NCBI RefSeq assembly: GCF_001659605.2
Contig: NC_035174.2
Coordinates: 6,822,389 to 6,886,388, forward strand
Direction: 5' to 3'
DNA: 64,000 nucleotides
Source of the DNA: Manihot esculenta
Lineage: Eukaryota > Streptophyta > Magnoliopsida > Malpighiales > Euphorbiaceae
Shown here: piece by piece, positions 37,607-50,631 of the stretch
How positions within the stretch are numbered: the first letter of the stretch is position 1
Layout of the letters: each line of letters starts with the position of its first letter
Translations under genes and position numbers: made by a program
Notes under the pieces: model-generated
What the model saw: the letters and a program-made list of their open reading frames with translations, nothing else
Database searches by the model: none
What the model was told of the DNA's origin: nothing

Positions 37607-38548
37607 ATCCCAAAGACTCAAACGCAGAGAATGTTTTGCATCACTTTCAGTTTCAGCTCCTCACCATATCTCTTCTGAGCTTGCTTGCCTTTTTTTTCCC
37701 AGCAAAAAATAGCGGGCCTAGTTTAATTTCAATTGGCCAGCATAACAAAATCGCCGGAATCAGCGGATGAAAATAAATAAATAAATAAAGATAAAAATTG
37801 TTTTTATTATGAAAATAATAATTGGCTTTTTTTAAAAATTTTTTTAAAAAAACTGTTCTTGTCCAATCTGAGTTAAGTTGCAGTAGGGCATGTCTTTATC
37901 TGAAAGGGTGGGAATGGATTTGTTGCAGGACTAGTGGATCCCACAAAGTGGGAGCCAGCCAATAGGACTGCGTTTTGGATTTTAAAATGCTGTAAAATTT
38001 TTTTAAAAAAAACTTCTTATTATTTTTTAAAAAAAATACTTCTTAATCGAGAAAATCCTTAATTAACTTTTTAATTTTAAATATTATATTAAAATATTTT
38101 TAACGTTTTAAAAATTTTATTAAATAAATTTTTTATTAATTTTAATAATTAATTATTTTATTATTTAATTTTTATAATTTAAAAAATTTATTAATTAATT
38201 TTTAAAATTTTTAAAAAATCTATTAATAAGTTATGCTCTATGCAGTTTGTTGTTGGGAATTAAAAATTTTATAAATATTTAATTTAATTTTTTATCATTT
38301 TTTAAAATAATTGAATTTATTTTTTTAATATATAAAATTTTTATTTTTAAAAAATATTAATTTAAATAAAATGAATTATACTAAATAAAGGAGTAAGAAA
38401 TTAACAACAGCAATAATGTGTTGATGGATTGCAAAGCAAAAGCATAAAAATAGAGGGACTAAAAGTTAAAATATATTTCTATTTGATTTTTATTATTTTA
38501 TATGTTAATAATGTATTTTTAAATATTCAACTGATTCATAAACACATG

Positions 38549-39010
38549 CGAGCATTCGGTCGGTTCGGTTTTGAATCGAACCGAATCGAACCGAATAAAT
38601 TGAAAATCGAAATTTTAGTGTTTATGAAAATCGAACCGAACCGATTTTGGTCAGAAATCGAATCGAATCGAACCGATCTGATTCGGTTTGATTCGGTTCA
38701 GTTTGATCGGTTTCGATTTTTAATATTTTTTTTTACACTTTATTTTTAATATTTTAAAATTTAATTAAAATATTTTAATCTTAATATGATTTAATTTCTC
38801 TATAGTATTGAAAAAACATATTATTATCACTAATCGGTTCGGTTCGGTTTTTTTTGTTTTTTTCTGATCAAAATCGAACCGAACCGAAATAACTAAAATT
38901 TCTAAAATTAAAAATCAAACCGAACCGAAATGTATAAAAAACTGAACTAAAAATTTAAATCAATTCGATTCGATCGATTTTTTCAATTTGAACCGAATAC
39001 TGCTCACTCT
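38549..39010. mobile_element. GGTTCGG hAT-like MITE (copy B)
   Basis: About 460 bases, in inverted orientation relative to copy A. It starts GAGCATTCGGTCGGTTCGGT and ends with TTTGAACCGAATACTGCTCA. The AT-rich centre (about 38718-38835) is the reverse complement of that of copy A. The arms are partly decayed (GAATCGAATCGAA). Flanks have diverged, so exact ends and target duplication are uncertain. Confidence 0.75.
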
Positions 39011-39313
39011 GTCCAATTGTGATAATTCAAATCTGAATAATATATTTAAGTTTCATTTATAAAGATAATTATATTTATAAATATGTATTATTAATTAATT
39101 TTCAATTAATTCAATTAATAAAAATGGTAGATTTATTTTACGATTTAGAATTTTAATTCTATTTGAAATTATATAAGGATTATTTATCCTAAATATATTA
39201 TATGTATGAGTAAAAATGCAGTGTTAAAAACATTTATAAAAAATTCAGTTTTAATGTATGGAAATTAACTTTACTTATATCAAAATAATAAATAAACTTT
39301 CTAAAAATATATA

Positions 39314-39400
39314 TTTTTTTAAATAAAAATTAGGAATTGGAGATTAAAATCCCAGAACTCTCAAATTTATTCAGATACACTTTCCATGAGACTAAATCTA
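39314..39400 (-). mobile_element. tRNA-derived SINE-like unit (2)
   Basis: Minus-strand reading: TTTAGTCTCATGGAAAGTGT (box-A-like, near 39377-39396), then GGGATTTTAATCTCC (39339-39353, a decayed box B of the form GGATTCGAATCTCC), then an A-rich tail (T-run 39314-39320 on plus). The box-A segment matches unit 1 (TTTAGTCTGGTGGAAAGTGC), so the two belong to one family. Confidence 0.45.
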
Positions 39401-39424
39401 TAGGGCAACTTTCTAAAAATGTTG

Positions 39425-40470
39425 AATTTAAGTTAAAATAAATAATATTTTAATTTTTAAATTTTAATATCATTAATCGATCGTATTTTTAAAATTAAAT
39501 ATTTAAATTTTTATATAATTAATTCATTAAAATTAGAATTTTTTCTATTTATAATTGCGTTAATATACCGCTTAAAAAAATAATAAATATTTTAAATATT
39601 TAATTGCGTTAGTAAATCACTTAAAAAATAATAAATATTTTAAATATCTAAAATATTTTAAATTTTTTTTAATATAAATGAAGAATTTTGAAAATATATA
39701 AACTATATTTTCATTCTTAAATTTTATTATAATCGATGAATTAGTGCGTGTATATTTACTTTTAAATTTATTTGTATTTAATTTTTTAAAATTATATTTT
39801 TTTATTTATTATAGATATTTAAAATTAAATGATTAAATTTCTTTTAAAATTATAATTTATTTTTAAAATATTTTTTATAAAAATTTATGATCTATTTAAA
39901 ATTATTTGGTATTATTTAAAAACAGCTGAAATTATAAATATTTTTAAAAAATTTTAAAGTTATAAGTATTATTATTTTAATGAATAAAAATTAAAAAATA
40001 TTAAAAATTAATTAAATAAAATATTATAAATAAAAGTTAATGAAATTAAATATTCTGCTTATCACATGTTTCTAAATAAATCTAAGTGGTTTTAGATTTT
40101 ACTCTCTTATTTTTAATTTTTATTTTAAAAAAATATTCTTTTAAATAAAAATAAATAATCAAAATATTTAAATTGATGGTTGATTATAAAAAAATTTAAG
40201 TATATAATTTTAAATTTATAAAAATTAATTAATTAATTATGTTAAAACTTAAAAATTTAAATATAATTTATTTATTTAAAAAATAATAAAAATATTTATA
40301 TATTTTCAATGATAAAAATAAATAAAAATATTTTTAATTTGAATATATTGATTATAAAAATATTTTTTTAAAAAAATGGAAATTATAAAAATATTTAATT
40401 TTAAAAATATAAAAATTAATATGGTAAATATATAAAAATTTAAATATTAAAGTTTAATTTAACCAATTAA
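39425..40470. mobile_element. possible TIR element, AT-rich
   Basis: Ends look inverted. About 39445-39530 carries ATTTTTAAAATTAAATATTT and AAATTTTTATATAATT. The complement of about 40380-40460 carries ATTTTTAAAATTAAATATTT and AAATTTTTATATATTT. The extreme AT content means chance similarity cannot be excluded. There is no coding potential. Confidence 0.3.
39552..39648. repeat. 49-bp tandem duplication
   Basis: Two copies of a unit beginning TAATTGCGTTA and containing AATAATAAATATTTTAAATA, at 39552-39600 and 39601-39648, with a few mismatches. Confidence 0.7.
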
Positions 40471-43400
40471 GTTAAAAATGGAAAGGAGAATGATGAAAGG
40501 AAATAAAGGAGAGAAAAGGAATGATAGACGCAGCGTGCATGCAGTCAGCTTTCTTTTTTAAGAAAAAAAAGAAAAAGAAAAAGAAAAAATATATATATTT
40601 TTTGCTTTATTCAGAGTGGTTCGATGATCGGTTCCCGTTTCTGACATAAATTTAATTGGTTTGGTTCCTAGAATGGGTCCACGCGTAGTGATGTTAATGG
40701 GACAAAAGGCATGCATGGCATCTCTATCTCTATCCTCTAATTCCTTATCTACGTGGAATATTTATATATGAATTTTACTATAATAATTTAGAGAATAGAA
40801 AAGCATGCTTTTGGATGCTTGGGATTAGATAAACAGTGAAAGCTTTTTTTTTTTTTTTTTTCTCAAAGAAGGTAAATAGTGAAGCTTTTAAGTTGTAGAA
40901 ATAAATTATAATGAAAGAGGTCAGCTTTCACTCCACTTTCCATTCGATGTGGGAGTCTCACTGCTCATTAATTTAAGTTTGCTTTGCTTCTTTATTTTGC
41001 TTTTTCATATATCATGTCCTTGCAATAAATAATCAATAATATAATAAATAAATTCAATATTAATACCAACTAGAATTAATTTGAATATATAATTAAGATA
41101 AAATGAAAAATATATTAAAAAAAATACTTGTTCCATTTACTTAATTAAATTATTAAGCTATATATTAGGTTACCTTTGATGGGTGTTAATTTTTTTTTTT
41201 TTTTGGGGATGATTTAAGATAATATAAGATTTCTTTTAGGATGAAGCATGTGGTGTGTGGCAGCTCTCATATTAAGCCATGATGGCTGCCTCCCATGATC
41301 TAATCAAGGCATCACTTTGCTAGTACAAAAGCATCCCCATGCTCTAACCCTAAACCCACCCCTTTTTTTAGCATACCAACACCTTTTCCCTTTCTTTTGC
41401 CTGTAAACCCATCTGTCTGGTCACCCATCAAGACATTTTCCAAATGTTTGTCACTTCGTCTTGTTCTTCATACATATATAAGAAATTAAATACGCTATTA
41501 TAATATATATACTGATATCCTGAAATCCAAAAAATAGAGTTTTATGATGGTTATTTTAGTTTGAATGGAAAAAAAAATGTTTCTCCCTTTTATTCTTTTT
41601 CCTTTTATCCGTTAGTGACGTCTAATCGTTTCTCTGCCACAGTGTCACTTATCTCTGTCACTTAGATCTGTACGTACGGATGTATCAGACCGCCTTTTTC
41701 ACGTCAGGCGGCCATTTAATTTATTCGGTGTAAATGTGGGCAGAACTGTGAGGTGACTTGACCCACTCTCCTATCTCTTATCACATTATCGGACTAGACT
41801 TTTCTAATACGGACCCATTCGCATGGTCCGTCCAGCCTACTTCATATTTTCGTTCTGAAATATGTAGCGTGGAAACTAATTCTCTTGAGTGTGGCCTGAT
41901 GGATTTTATACCAATATTCTTCTTCAGAGTCTGCCTTTAGTTTAGAGGTGAGAAATCCGGCGATCATTATATACTATTTAAAAGAGGTATAAAAGATTAA
42001 ATTATACGATAAAATTAATTATTAATTTTTTTTATATAGCATATTATGAAGTTGAATGTTTAAACTCAGAGATTTCACATATTTTCCACAGCGAAAATCC
42101 TTAAATTTTGGTTTTGGATAACCTAGTTATGTTAGACTAGCTCACGCATAAGCATTTATACACATAAGCATAGACCATATACTCAAAATAATGATGAAAA
42201 GAAAATTTAGGTTTTTGATTTAATGTCTTCCACATGCATCAAACTAATAGCATTTCGTATGCTCCATGGTCAAATGACATTAATCAATGAATTAAATAGG
42301 AGACGGTGATATCCAACCAATTATCTATACCCATTGTTCAAATTTAGTTGAGAAATTAAGGAAGATTTTTGTTGATGACATTGAATTCAAATGCTTATTA
42401 TTCCTCATCATCATTGTCATTGTTCTTGTGGTCGTCAATTTTTCAATACACTGCCATAAAATAATATATATATATATATATTATTATACAGTTTTAAATT
42501 TTCCATTTAGCCAAGAAATTTAATTAATTATAGAGCATTCTAAAGTTTAATGGTATTGAAATCGTTTTTAAAACGATAAAGTTTTAATTTAAAATTTGAT
42601 TAAAATTAATTATGTTAAAAAATCAAAGAGTGAAGTGATTAGTAAAACACAAATGATGTGTTTGGTTAAGTGGCAATACAAGCAAGCAAAATTTCCGGAC
42701 TTAATCACTAAAAAATTACTTTCATAAAGTAATTGAACTTACCAAATGCAACCAAAAAACCATTTTAAAAAAATGGGTATACAGTAATATAGGAATCAAT
42801 CAACTATGGAAAAAAAAAAAAAAAAAGGAAAATGGGTTAAGTCAAAGGTAGGTTTGGCTAGCCAGTGGTGTCAACATCCAAATCATTATCTTCTTTAACA
42901 ACTTCACTCATAAACCCTAGCTAGGTGATGTTCAGCTTTTCAGCACTTCAATTTTGGCTCAAAAATCAACCGTTTTGGTTGGAGATTTCATCAATATGGG
43001 GAGAATATCAACAAAATATGTCCCTCTAGTCTCTCCCACCCACTAAACCTAGAATCCCTCACCCAACCATACAACAATGCTGTCTTATTGACTCAGTGAG
43101 TGGATTAGTACTGAAAAAAATTATTTTACTTTTGATCAACGAATTCAATATGAGTAAAAATTAATTTTAATTCAGTCAATTAAATATCTATGGGTTAGTT
43201 CTAATTTATCTAAAAACTACTTAACCACATGCATAGAGATTCTTTTGTGTGTGTCTATACCTAATGTGCTCATCAAAATGATTAGCCACCCTCTCCACTA
43301 TAACAGTGAAAAGGAGATCTTTTCATTTTCTATTGAACAAATAGTAGAGGATCTAGATTAGTGTTGGGAGGTTCTTTTATCTTATATTGTCTTCTTAGTC

Positions 43401-45953
43401 CCTCTATAATAATTTCTGGTCAATGATAATTGCTTAAAGATCAAATTGGACTTCCAAGATCAATGCTAGCTTAGCCAGGCTGGGTATCATTATTATTTAT
43501 CATTACTATGATTTAGAGAAAGAATATATGAGCATTAAAGAAAGAAAAAGAGGAGCAAATTTAGGGAATTGTATAATTGATTTCAATTCATTTGGAATCA
43601 AAGAATTAATTTAGTGGAGTTGAAAATAGAAATTTTAAGGTGGGGAAAAGGGTTTGATAGAGAAGATACAAATTGAAAAAGTGAACTTTCAAGGCATATT
43701 ATAAGGGTTTCTGCCCACATATGGCCAAATTTAGACCCTTGAGTCAATAGCCTAAACTCTCCCTATCTTGCCTTTTTTTTTTTTTGGCTTAATTAGTATT
43801 GGCATTTTTGGAATTTAAGCATTAGTGGGTTCGTTGGTTGATATGGTCACAATCTGTCCTCTAATCAGTGAAGAAAAATAATTTTATTTCTAGGTGGAAA
43901 TAGCCATTGAGTTAGCTTGTGAGTCAGTTTCTTTTAAACCCAATGGTCTATTCATTCCACCTTTGTAATTTCACGTATATTTCCATTCATGGTTTGGAAG
44001 CTACTGATGATTTGTAGGGAAGCTATTTCTGTAAGAGAAATAGGGTAAACCAAATGTCAGCTTTCATTGAAAGATATCAAGCATCCTACATCTTTCTTCC
44101 TGTTCATTCCCCGACTATTGGGTTGTGAAAATTCATAGCAACCAACACGTAGATAAATTTATTTAGTAGTTTTCCACGCTCAAGAACAGTGGATTATTTC
44201 CTTAGTTATCTAGTTGATGTTTGTCATTTTCGAGATCAAGCAAAGACAAAACAGCATTATCTGTGGCATCCAAATTTAAACTTGCCTAGCCCTGCAGGCA
44301 TTAATTCATCATAATCAATTAGGGATCAATATGTTGTCATGCTTAATGGTTCCTAGTGATACCATTTCAGTCGTTGGAAATTAAGACCTGTATCAACTGC
44401 ATATGAATGAAAATAAATTAAAAAAAAAATCATAGAATACAAAATATCAGCTTGATTTTTTGATGCTTGACGCTAGAACAATTCCTCACAGTATGGCAAT
44501 CTGTAAGCAGCTGAAACGGGCTTTCGATTTGAATTGGCAAATCACAATCCCGAAATTAGTCATTTCAATCATGTCAAGCTCCTTGTCTGCAAATTGAAAA
44601 GAGAAGTTAATGCTTTGCTCATTAATTGAGAAAAGTGTATGAAGGGCAAAGGTACAAACATAGCACACGGCAAACTAGTTTCGGAGTGAAAATATCCACG
44701 TTGCTGGTCCCTTCTGGGCTGAAGAAGCAAAGGCACCAGCCCAAACGTGAATATTTGACTGGCCTGGGAAAAAGCCTTCAGTTGAGACACCTAGCAAGAG
44801 GATCCAGTTCAACATTTCATACTTCTCAATTGCCTCTTTTTCTTTTTCCAATTGACAAGCCCAAACAATCTCAACATGGAGAGAGGGCAAAAAGCAAGGA
44901 ATATAAAATTAGTAAGGCACATACCCCAACATGCAAGGGTACACCTGGTGCATCTCAAAACTTAAATTTGACACGAGAATCTTTGAGAAGAACAACTTTA
45001 AAAACAAAAGATAATCAGTTTTCGAAGTGTGTACCACAAAATCATCCTTCAGTATGGGTTTAAATTCCCCTTATATGTCGGCATAGAATCCATTAGAAAA
45101 AGTGCGTTCTCTTTGGGAATGTGTAGGCAGGTTCTCATCTTTCTAATCATCTGGAGATTTCAACAAACAAAAAGGACAAAATGAGGTAAAAGGTCTCGAG
45201 CTTTTTATAAAAGTTATATCAAACAATCATCTGATTACCCGAATGGACTAATCTAATGCTGGTTGAGGGAAGAAGGTAACGTTAAAGCACCATCACCTGA
45301 GATCCTCACATCATGATTCAAGGATGAATGCCATACGAACAGAAAATTCAACAGAATGTTAACAGTTACACTCTTGATGAGATACGCGATAAATTACTTC
45401 ATAGTGATATATAATATATAATACAAATACTCAATTCACTCAAAAGCCATTTTGTGCCAAACCATGAGAAATGATTTTTTGGATAATTCTCCGGCTCTAG
45501 AGTAGACGCTTTGCCTATTCTCAAAACCAGAAGCACATAGCAAGTAAATATTAGACTCACACAAGATGAGAAAACATCAGAGAACGAGGACGCTCTACAA
45601 GACAAGGTAGCAAGATGGGCACCATGAGTGCCGGAATAACCAAACAGTCCTCATCTCTAAAGAGAACTTGAGGCCAAGGCAACGACCAGTGTAAAAGATT
45701 TCCTCTCAATAACCTTGTCGATTTTAAAATATATAATGTTATAAGATGAAATTAAAGTATGGAGAATAAAACAAGACAGAATTTATATAACGGAAATACC
45801 ACGAGTAATGAAAATTATGTTTCCAAACTTCATATAAACCATCCGCATAGCATTCTAACTAGTCTACTCTAACTTCATAAAAGACGAGCTATAATAGCTT
45901 TTACAAAATCCTTTCCGCTTAAATTGCAACAACCATCTCACATTAATGAGAAT

Positions 45954-47546
45954 TTACTTTGGCCCAATGTCCTTGAGAGCACAGATCTGCTCCTCTCCCA
46001 TTGAAGACATGACTGTCACAACAAGGTCTTTTCCGTCAGCAAAGCCATCCTTGATCTGCATTCACCAATGACACCAGTAGTTTACAATACAAGATCCCAG
46101 AAGAATAAGTTCAATATCACAAAATAAAATGAAAAATCATTTGACACAATATAATAATGACAACAATAACAGAAATATTATCATAGAGCAAAAGCGTGTA
46201 CATCTAGCCTTAGACAATAGCTGAAAGCAAATACACAGTCAGTCTCAAATTAAAAATCAAGAACCTATTCAGCATTCGGACACAGCAATATACAAGTCAA
46301 TCAACCACAGAATTTGAAGGATCCTGTTCCGCAAGCTAATAATGCTAATTGAATATAGTTTCCTAATCACAGCCTACAGAATTAGCCCACTCCAAACACT
46401 ATCTAGAGTGGTAAGCAAATTAGCTCCCTGAAAATAAAAATAGAAATTAGTATACCTGAGCCAGAAGATTCTCATCAGTTGGGAGCCTCAGGTCATCCTT
46501 AGTATTCCCATTGTCAGTTAGCAAACTCACCTAAAATTTGAAATGGTTAATTTAGCCAGAAACCATAAGTATTAACTGGAAAACACAAACAAGATAAGCA
46601 AGGATGAGTCCAAAAAATTGAACTCACAAATCCATCCTCAGAAATATCAATTAGCTGGTAGTCAGTACGATTGACGTGGGGGACCTGCAAAAACGAGGGA
46701 AACATTCCTATCAGTATCATACAACATCTAGTTTAGCACTCAAAAGAGCTACAAGTGAGAAGATAGTATGCAAAAATAACATACATCACAGTTGTGGGAG
46801 GAAGGGACAATATCTTCAAGCTTTTTGGCATTGAAGATGTCTATTCCAGTGAAATGGCACTTAGCATGACCATGCTTTCCAGTCTTGGAGGTGGAAACAT
46901 CAACAACCTATCACAAAACAATAACACAATAATGTCACTACAAGTCTCCTCATCCATGTTTGGCAACACTAGCGATTCACAGACTTTTTCTATCACAAAC
47001 CAGAAATCAATAACAAAATATTAAGATTTGTTTTGAAATGAACAAAAGTTTAGAGGCAACACATCTAGCAATATAGAATCCCGAATGATTGCAGAGAAAT
47101 ATTTAGCTAATTAACAGAAAGAATAAAGGGAAAAAAAAAAGAGAGAAAAAAGATAGATCTGCCCGACCATAAAACCTACAGAAGTTTTTTTTTTTATTAT
47201 TTTAGAATTTAAGCAGAAATTCAATTCGAAAACCAGTTAGCCACAAACATCAGTATGAAAACCAATTGCATTGCGTAAAATCGAAGCACATAGGTCAAAA
47301 AGGAATACAAATAGAATCCAGTCAACAACTGTTAGCAAATTCAACTTGAGATCACAAATGGAAGGCAAATACTAAAAATCGACAGACTAACGGAAAGCAA
47401 TTTAAAATGTTAACAGTAAGGACCTTGCAAGGGCGATTCTTAATGACGATGTAACCGTTCTTGCGGATAGCACCGGCTTGCTGTGGGAAGGTCTTGGACG
47501 CTCCGGCGTCGGCCTTGGACTCAAAGTGATGCTCCTCGTCGGACAT
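45954..47546 (-). CDS. eIF5A: eukaryotic translation initiation factor 5A
   Basis: The joined CDS encodes 159 residues in five exons: 47546-47424, 46907-46785, 46684-46628, 46530-46456, 46055-45954. All introns are GT-AG and all exons are whole codons. The start is [20 protein letters not shown] and the end is CALKDIGPK. The hypusine loop [11 protein letters not shown] is present, with the expected modified lysine at about residue 52 (in TGKHGHAK). The N-terminal SH3-like and C-terminal OB-fold portions have the usual eukaryotic length. The protein acts on the ribosome E site to relieve stalled peptidyl transfer and promote elongation and termination. It requires deoxyhypusine synthase and hydroxylase, encoded elsewhere. 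It lies about 0.7 kb downstream of, and on the same strand as, the DUF538 gene, but each has its own start. Confidence 0.97.
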
Positions 47547-47589
47547 GGTTTTCAGAGATTTGTGGAGAAAGCACCAAATAAGTGTAACA

Positions 47590-47598
47590 CTATATAAG
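47590..47598 (-). promoter_or_regulatory. TATA box of the eIF5A gene
   Basis: Minus-strand ACCTTATATAGTG lies about 45 bases upstream of the ATG at 47546. That spacing implies a very short 5' leader of roughly 15-20 bases, or an alternative upstream start. Motif-based inference. Confidence 0.5.
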
Positions 47599-48266
47599 GT
47601 AGCCTGGCCAGTCGCTGATGAGTGATGGCGTTCAGATTTTTATTTATTTATTTTAGGGTTTGACGAATATTTCGGTGGGCCCAGTTTCCATGGGATTGAT
47701 GCTTGCTTTTAAAATGGGCCTGGGTTATTACTAATTACAAATTTAAATAAAAATAAAAATAAAAATTAATAGATATTTACACGGTTTAAAAGTTATTTTA
47801 CGCCGTCTCGTCTCGTGTATTTGAATAAATTTAAAAAATTTTAAATTTTATTTTTTTAATTTTTAATTTTTATTTAAAAGAAATTATTTTATATATATAA
47901 ACAAGAAGTATTTATATATATTAAGTAATAAGATTAAGAAATAATTAAAGTGATTAAGATATATGTATGACGATACATATAAAGATAAAATTATTTATAT
48001 TATTAATATAATAATAAAAAATATTTTAAAAATAAATAGTGATATATGTATATTTGGGAGGAAGAGGATTAGGGTTGGGGTCATGGCCTTCACTTGCACC
48101 TCTCTCTCCATTTCTAGTCACGTGTATGCATCCGGTGCGTATAAGAACTTCGCTGAAAGAATGTGTTATTAGATTTTTTTTAAGATATGATTTAAAACCA
48201 AAGTAGCCAATGACAAGTAATTGAAGTATGTCTGTCCACAAAGAATTATAAAGTGTACAGAAGTTG

Positions 48267-49439
48267 TCAAAATTCCTCAACTTGAATGGCTTCACGAGGC
48301 ATTTCATATGCATCTTTAGGCCTGGATTTCTTCACCCCAGCAGTGAACCACACTTTATCAGACTTGTAGCTCTCAACACTAATGCTGCTTACTTTAACCC
48401 ACACTATAACTTTCGTCTTCATTCCTTCTATTCCAGTGAGCTTTCCCCTTGACAATGTTGCTTTCACCCGATTGGCATAACGTACGATGGATGAATCCTT
48501 GAAACACACCTCGCAGGGAGAGGGCAAATAAACTATTAGTTTACCTTTTGATTCATCCAACTCGTAGCATTTCACTTTCTGAGGGAAGAGTCCAGGGGGA
48601 AGGTTGTACTCTCGGAGGACCTCTGCCAAGGATTTTTGTGGCTTACCTGTGAAAAATACAGCAATCAGCTTAGTTTCATACGGGAACTGGATCACATATG
48701 TTTATGGTCATGTAATCACTTAATCTAAATAAAGAAGCTGCAACAAGGAAAACCTTTCAGCTTGTTGAATACCCATTTTGCCTTCTCTTCAACAGCATCT
48801 GAAAAATTCTGCAAACGTTTTACACATAATTAAGGGTTAAAGAATCGAAGCAACCATTTCCTTTGTAAGCATGTGCTTTCTGGGTTTGTCTTATTCAGTC
48901 TATCAGAAAAGTAGCAGAAGGGATTCAATATAAACACACACAAAATATTAGTATGACATGTAATAATATGAAATTAGTTAATTCAACTTTTATGCTTGGA
49001 TGCTAAGAAGAGGCATAAGCCAATCTTTACTCATTGTTCTGTGAATAACAAAAAGACCTTATTCTTGATATGAAACTATTTGCTCAATTAAATCAAACAG
49101 AGTACAAAAAAGCCCACAACTCTTGTGAAACTCAGATCTGTTTCTATCAAATATCAAGACACTATAAATACTAATTAGCAAATTGAACTTTTAGAAATCT
49201 GAAGTCTGAACATCCATTAAAGTTTTTTACATCAAAGAAATGTGATAAGCAAAAGCAGACATTACTCGTACGTTTCCAAATCTCTAGTGAAAATCAAGAA
49301 ACCGAGATTTTAGAGAAATGAAAAATGAAAATGAAGCAGTTGAGAGACATACAGAGAGGTCATGAGAAATTGTGGAGAGTTCTTCTTTGGCTTTCTTGGA
49401 AATCCAGAAGCTCCCAACTTTTGTCAATGCTTTCTCCAT
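48267..49439 (-). CDS. DUF538 family protein
   Basis: The joined CDS encodes 173 residues in three exons: 49439-49353, 48808-48754, 48646-48267, with GT-AG junctions and matching phases. The N-terminus is MEKALTKVGSFWISKKAKEE. This familiar opening of one DUF538 subgroup decides the start at 49439 over an in-frame ATG at 49469. The DUF538 core follows: EYNLPPGLFPQKVKCYELDE, then the beta-rich KLIVYLPSPCEVCF, RYANRVKATLSRGKLTGIEG and KVSSISVESYKSDKVWFTAG. It ends AYEMPREAIQVEEF. No signal peptide or membrane segment is seen. DUF538 proteins are plant-specific and often stress-responsive (the SVB group affects trichomes); their biochemical function is not settled. The gene is divergent from the WEB gene across about 1.2 kb. 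Confidence 0.92.
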
Positions 49440-50631
49440 TTCTTTCTTTCTTCCTTCCTTCTTCGTCACTAATCACTCTTCTCTTCCTACTTTCCTGAAG
49501 ACAATAAGAAGCAAAGCAGCAACAGACGCCTGTCTCTCTCGCCCACAGAAGAGAGGATACGGCAGGGAGAACCGAGAATGAATAGCCACCCAAACAAATC
49601 AAATGCATATAAGCTTTCAAGAAGCAGAAAACGACCTTTTTGGCTCCGTGTCCCCTTAAACGACACCGTTCTCACCTTTGTCATTCCGTTTAAGTTAAAG
49701 ATTAGATCTACCATATTAAGGGAAGGGTGGATATTAGATATAAGACAATTAAATATTAGGTCATAGATAATTAGTTGATGCTTCAATAATAATTAAAACA
49801 ATAATGATGGGTGAATTGATTTGTAAGACAATATAGACAAAGACAGCACAACATAAAGAGGCAATCTTCTCTAATCATATGAACTTTCCTACACAATCCC
49901 GACATCTCACGTTTTCATTTTAAGATACATTTGATGAAGAGTGGAGATGTATTTGTAAGCATCACAAATACAAGTATAACATAATTTTCTTCTAACAGTT
50001 GTATTCACCTCCACCATTAAAATCTAACTATTTAATTTTTATAATTTTAAAAAAACTAATAAATTATTCTTGCCGTGAGAAACACAGCTAAAATTATTTT
50101 ATTTCATTCATAACTTTGTTCATATATTTTTATATATTCAAATAACTTAATTCCTGTTATTTAAATATATTATATATATGATAAGTTCATCTCTATATAA
50201 ATAATAAATAATTATTTAAATGTACTTCTTATTATAGTAACCGAATTTTATTTTTAAAAAATTATAAAAATTAAATAAGTGATTTTTAAAAATATAAAGG
50301 CTAAATTATCTATTTTACTAAAATCATTGTTTCCTTGCAACCAACGAAGATCAAAGAACAAGACAAGCTGTAAAATTTAAATTGATCACTTCAAGGCAAT
50401 GCATTGTTCGCTTGATTCATCGCTGCATCTTGTACGCTGTTCAATTCTGACAAAGCTTACCCTCTTTGTTTTCTCCAAAAATATTTTATTTTCCCTCTCT
50501 CGTGTTCCTGTTTTCAAAGCATAATTTCAGGTACATTTCATTCTTTTGCCCCTCAATCCTTTCTCAGCGACGAGTTTAACTTCACTTGTCGTCGGTTGGC
50601 TTTAGCTTGGAGTTTCCGAGGTTGCAAAACT
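49440..50631. other. shared upstream region of divergent DUF538 and WEB genes
   Basis: Contains both promoters. Immediately upstream of DUF538 is a purine-rich leader on the minus strand (GAAGGAAGAAAG). The centre is AT-rich with a possible MITE at 50020-50330. No additional gene is seen. Confidence 0.4.
50020..50330. mobile_element. possible MITE
   Basis: The left end AACTATTTAATTTTTATAAT and the complement of the right part (ACTTATTTAATTTTTATAAT) form an imperfect inverted repeat around an AT-rich core, resembling Mutator-type MITEs. Low sequence complexity limits confidence. Confidence 0.35.

Larger units (their letters stand above)
37607..45953. other. gene-poor AT-rich intergenic block
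   Basis: More than 8 kb without a supportable gene. It contains MITE copy B (38549-39010), a SINE-like unit (39314-39400), a 49-bp tandem repeat (39552-39648) and a possible TIR element (39425-40470). The part from 43.0 to 45.9 kb is less AT-rich. Open frames there (for example 44626-45063) begin with non-ATG codons and show no domain. It could hold promoter sequence or a non-coding transcript, but I see no direct evidence. Confidence 0.4.

Noticed and set aside
44626..45063. 145-codon plus-strand frame
   Set aside because: It begins at a TTG, has no domain or compositional signature, and is basic and low in hydrophobic periodicity; probably chance.
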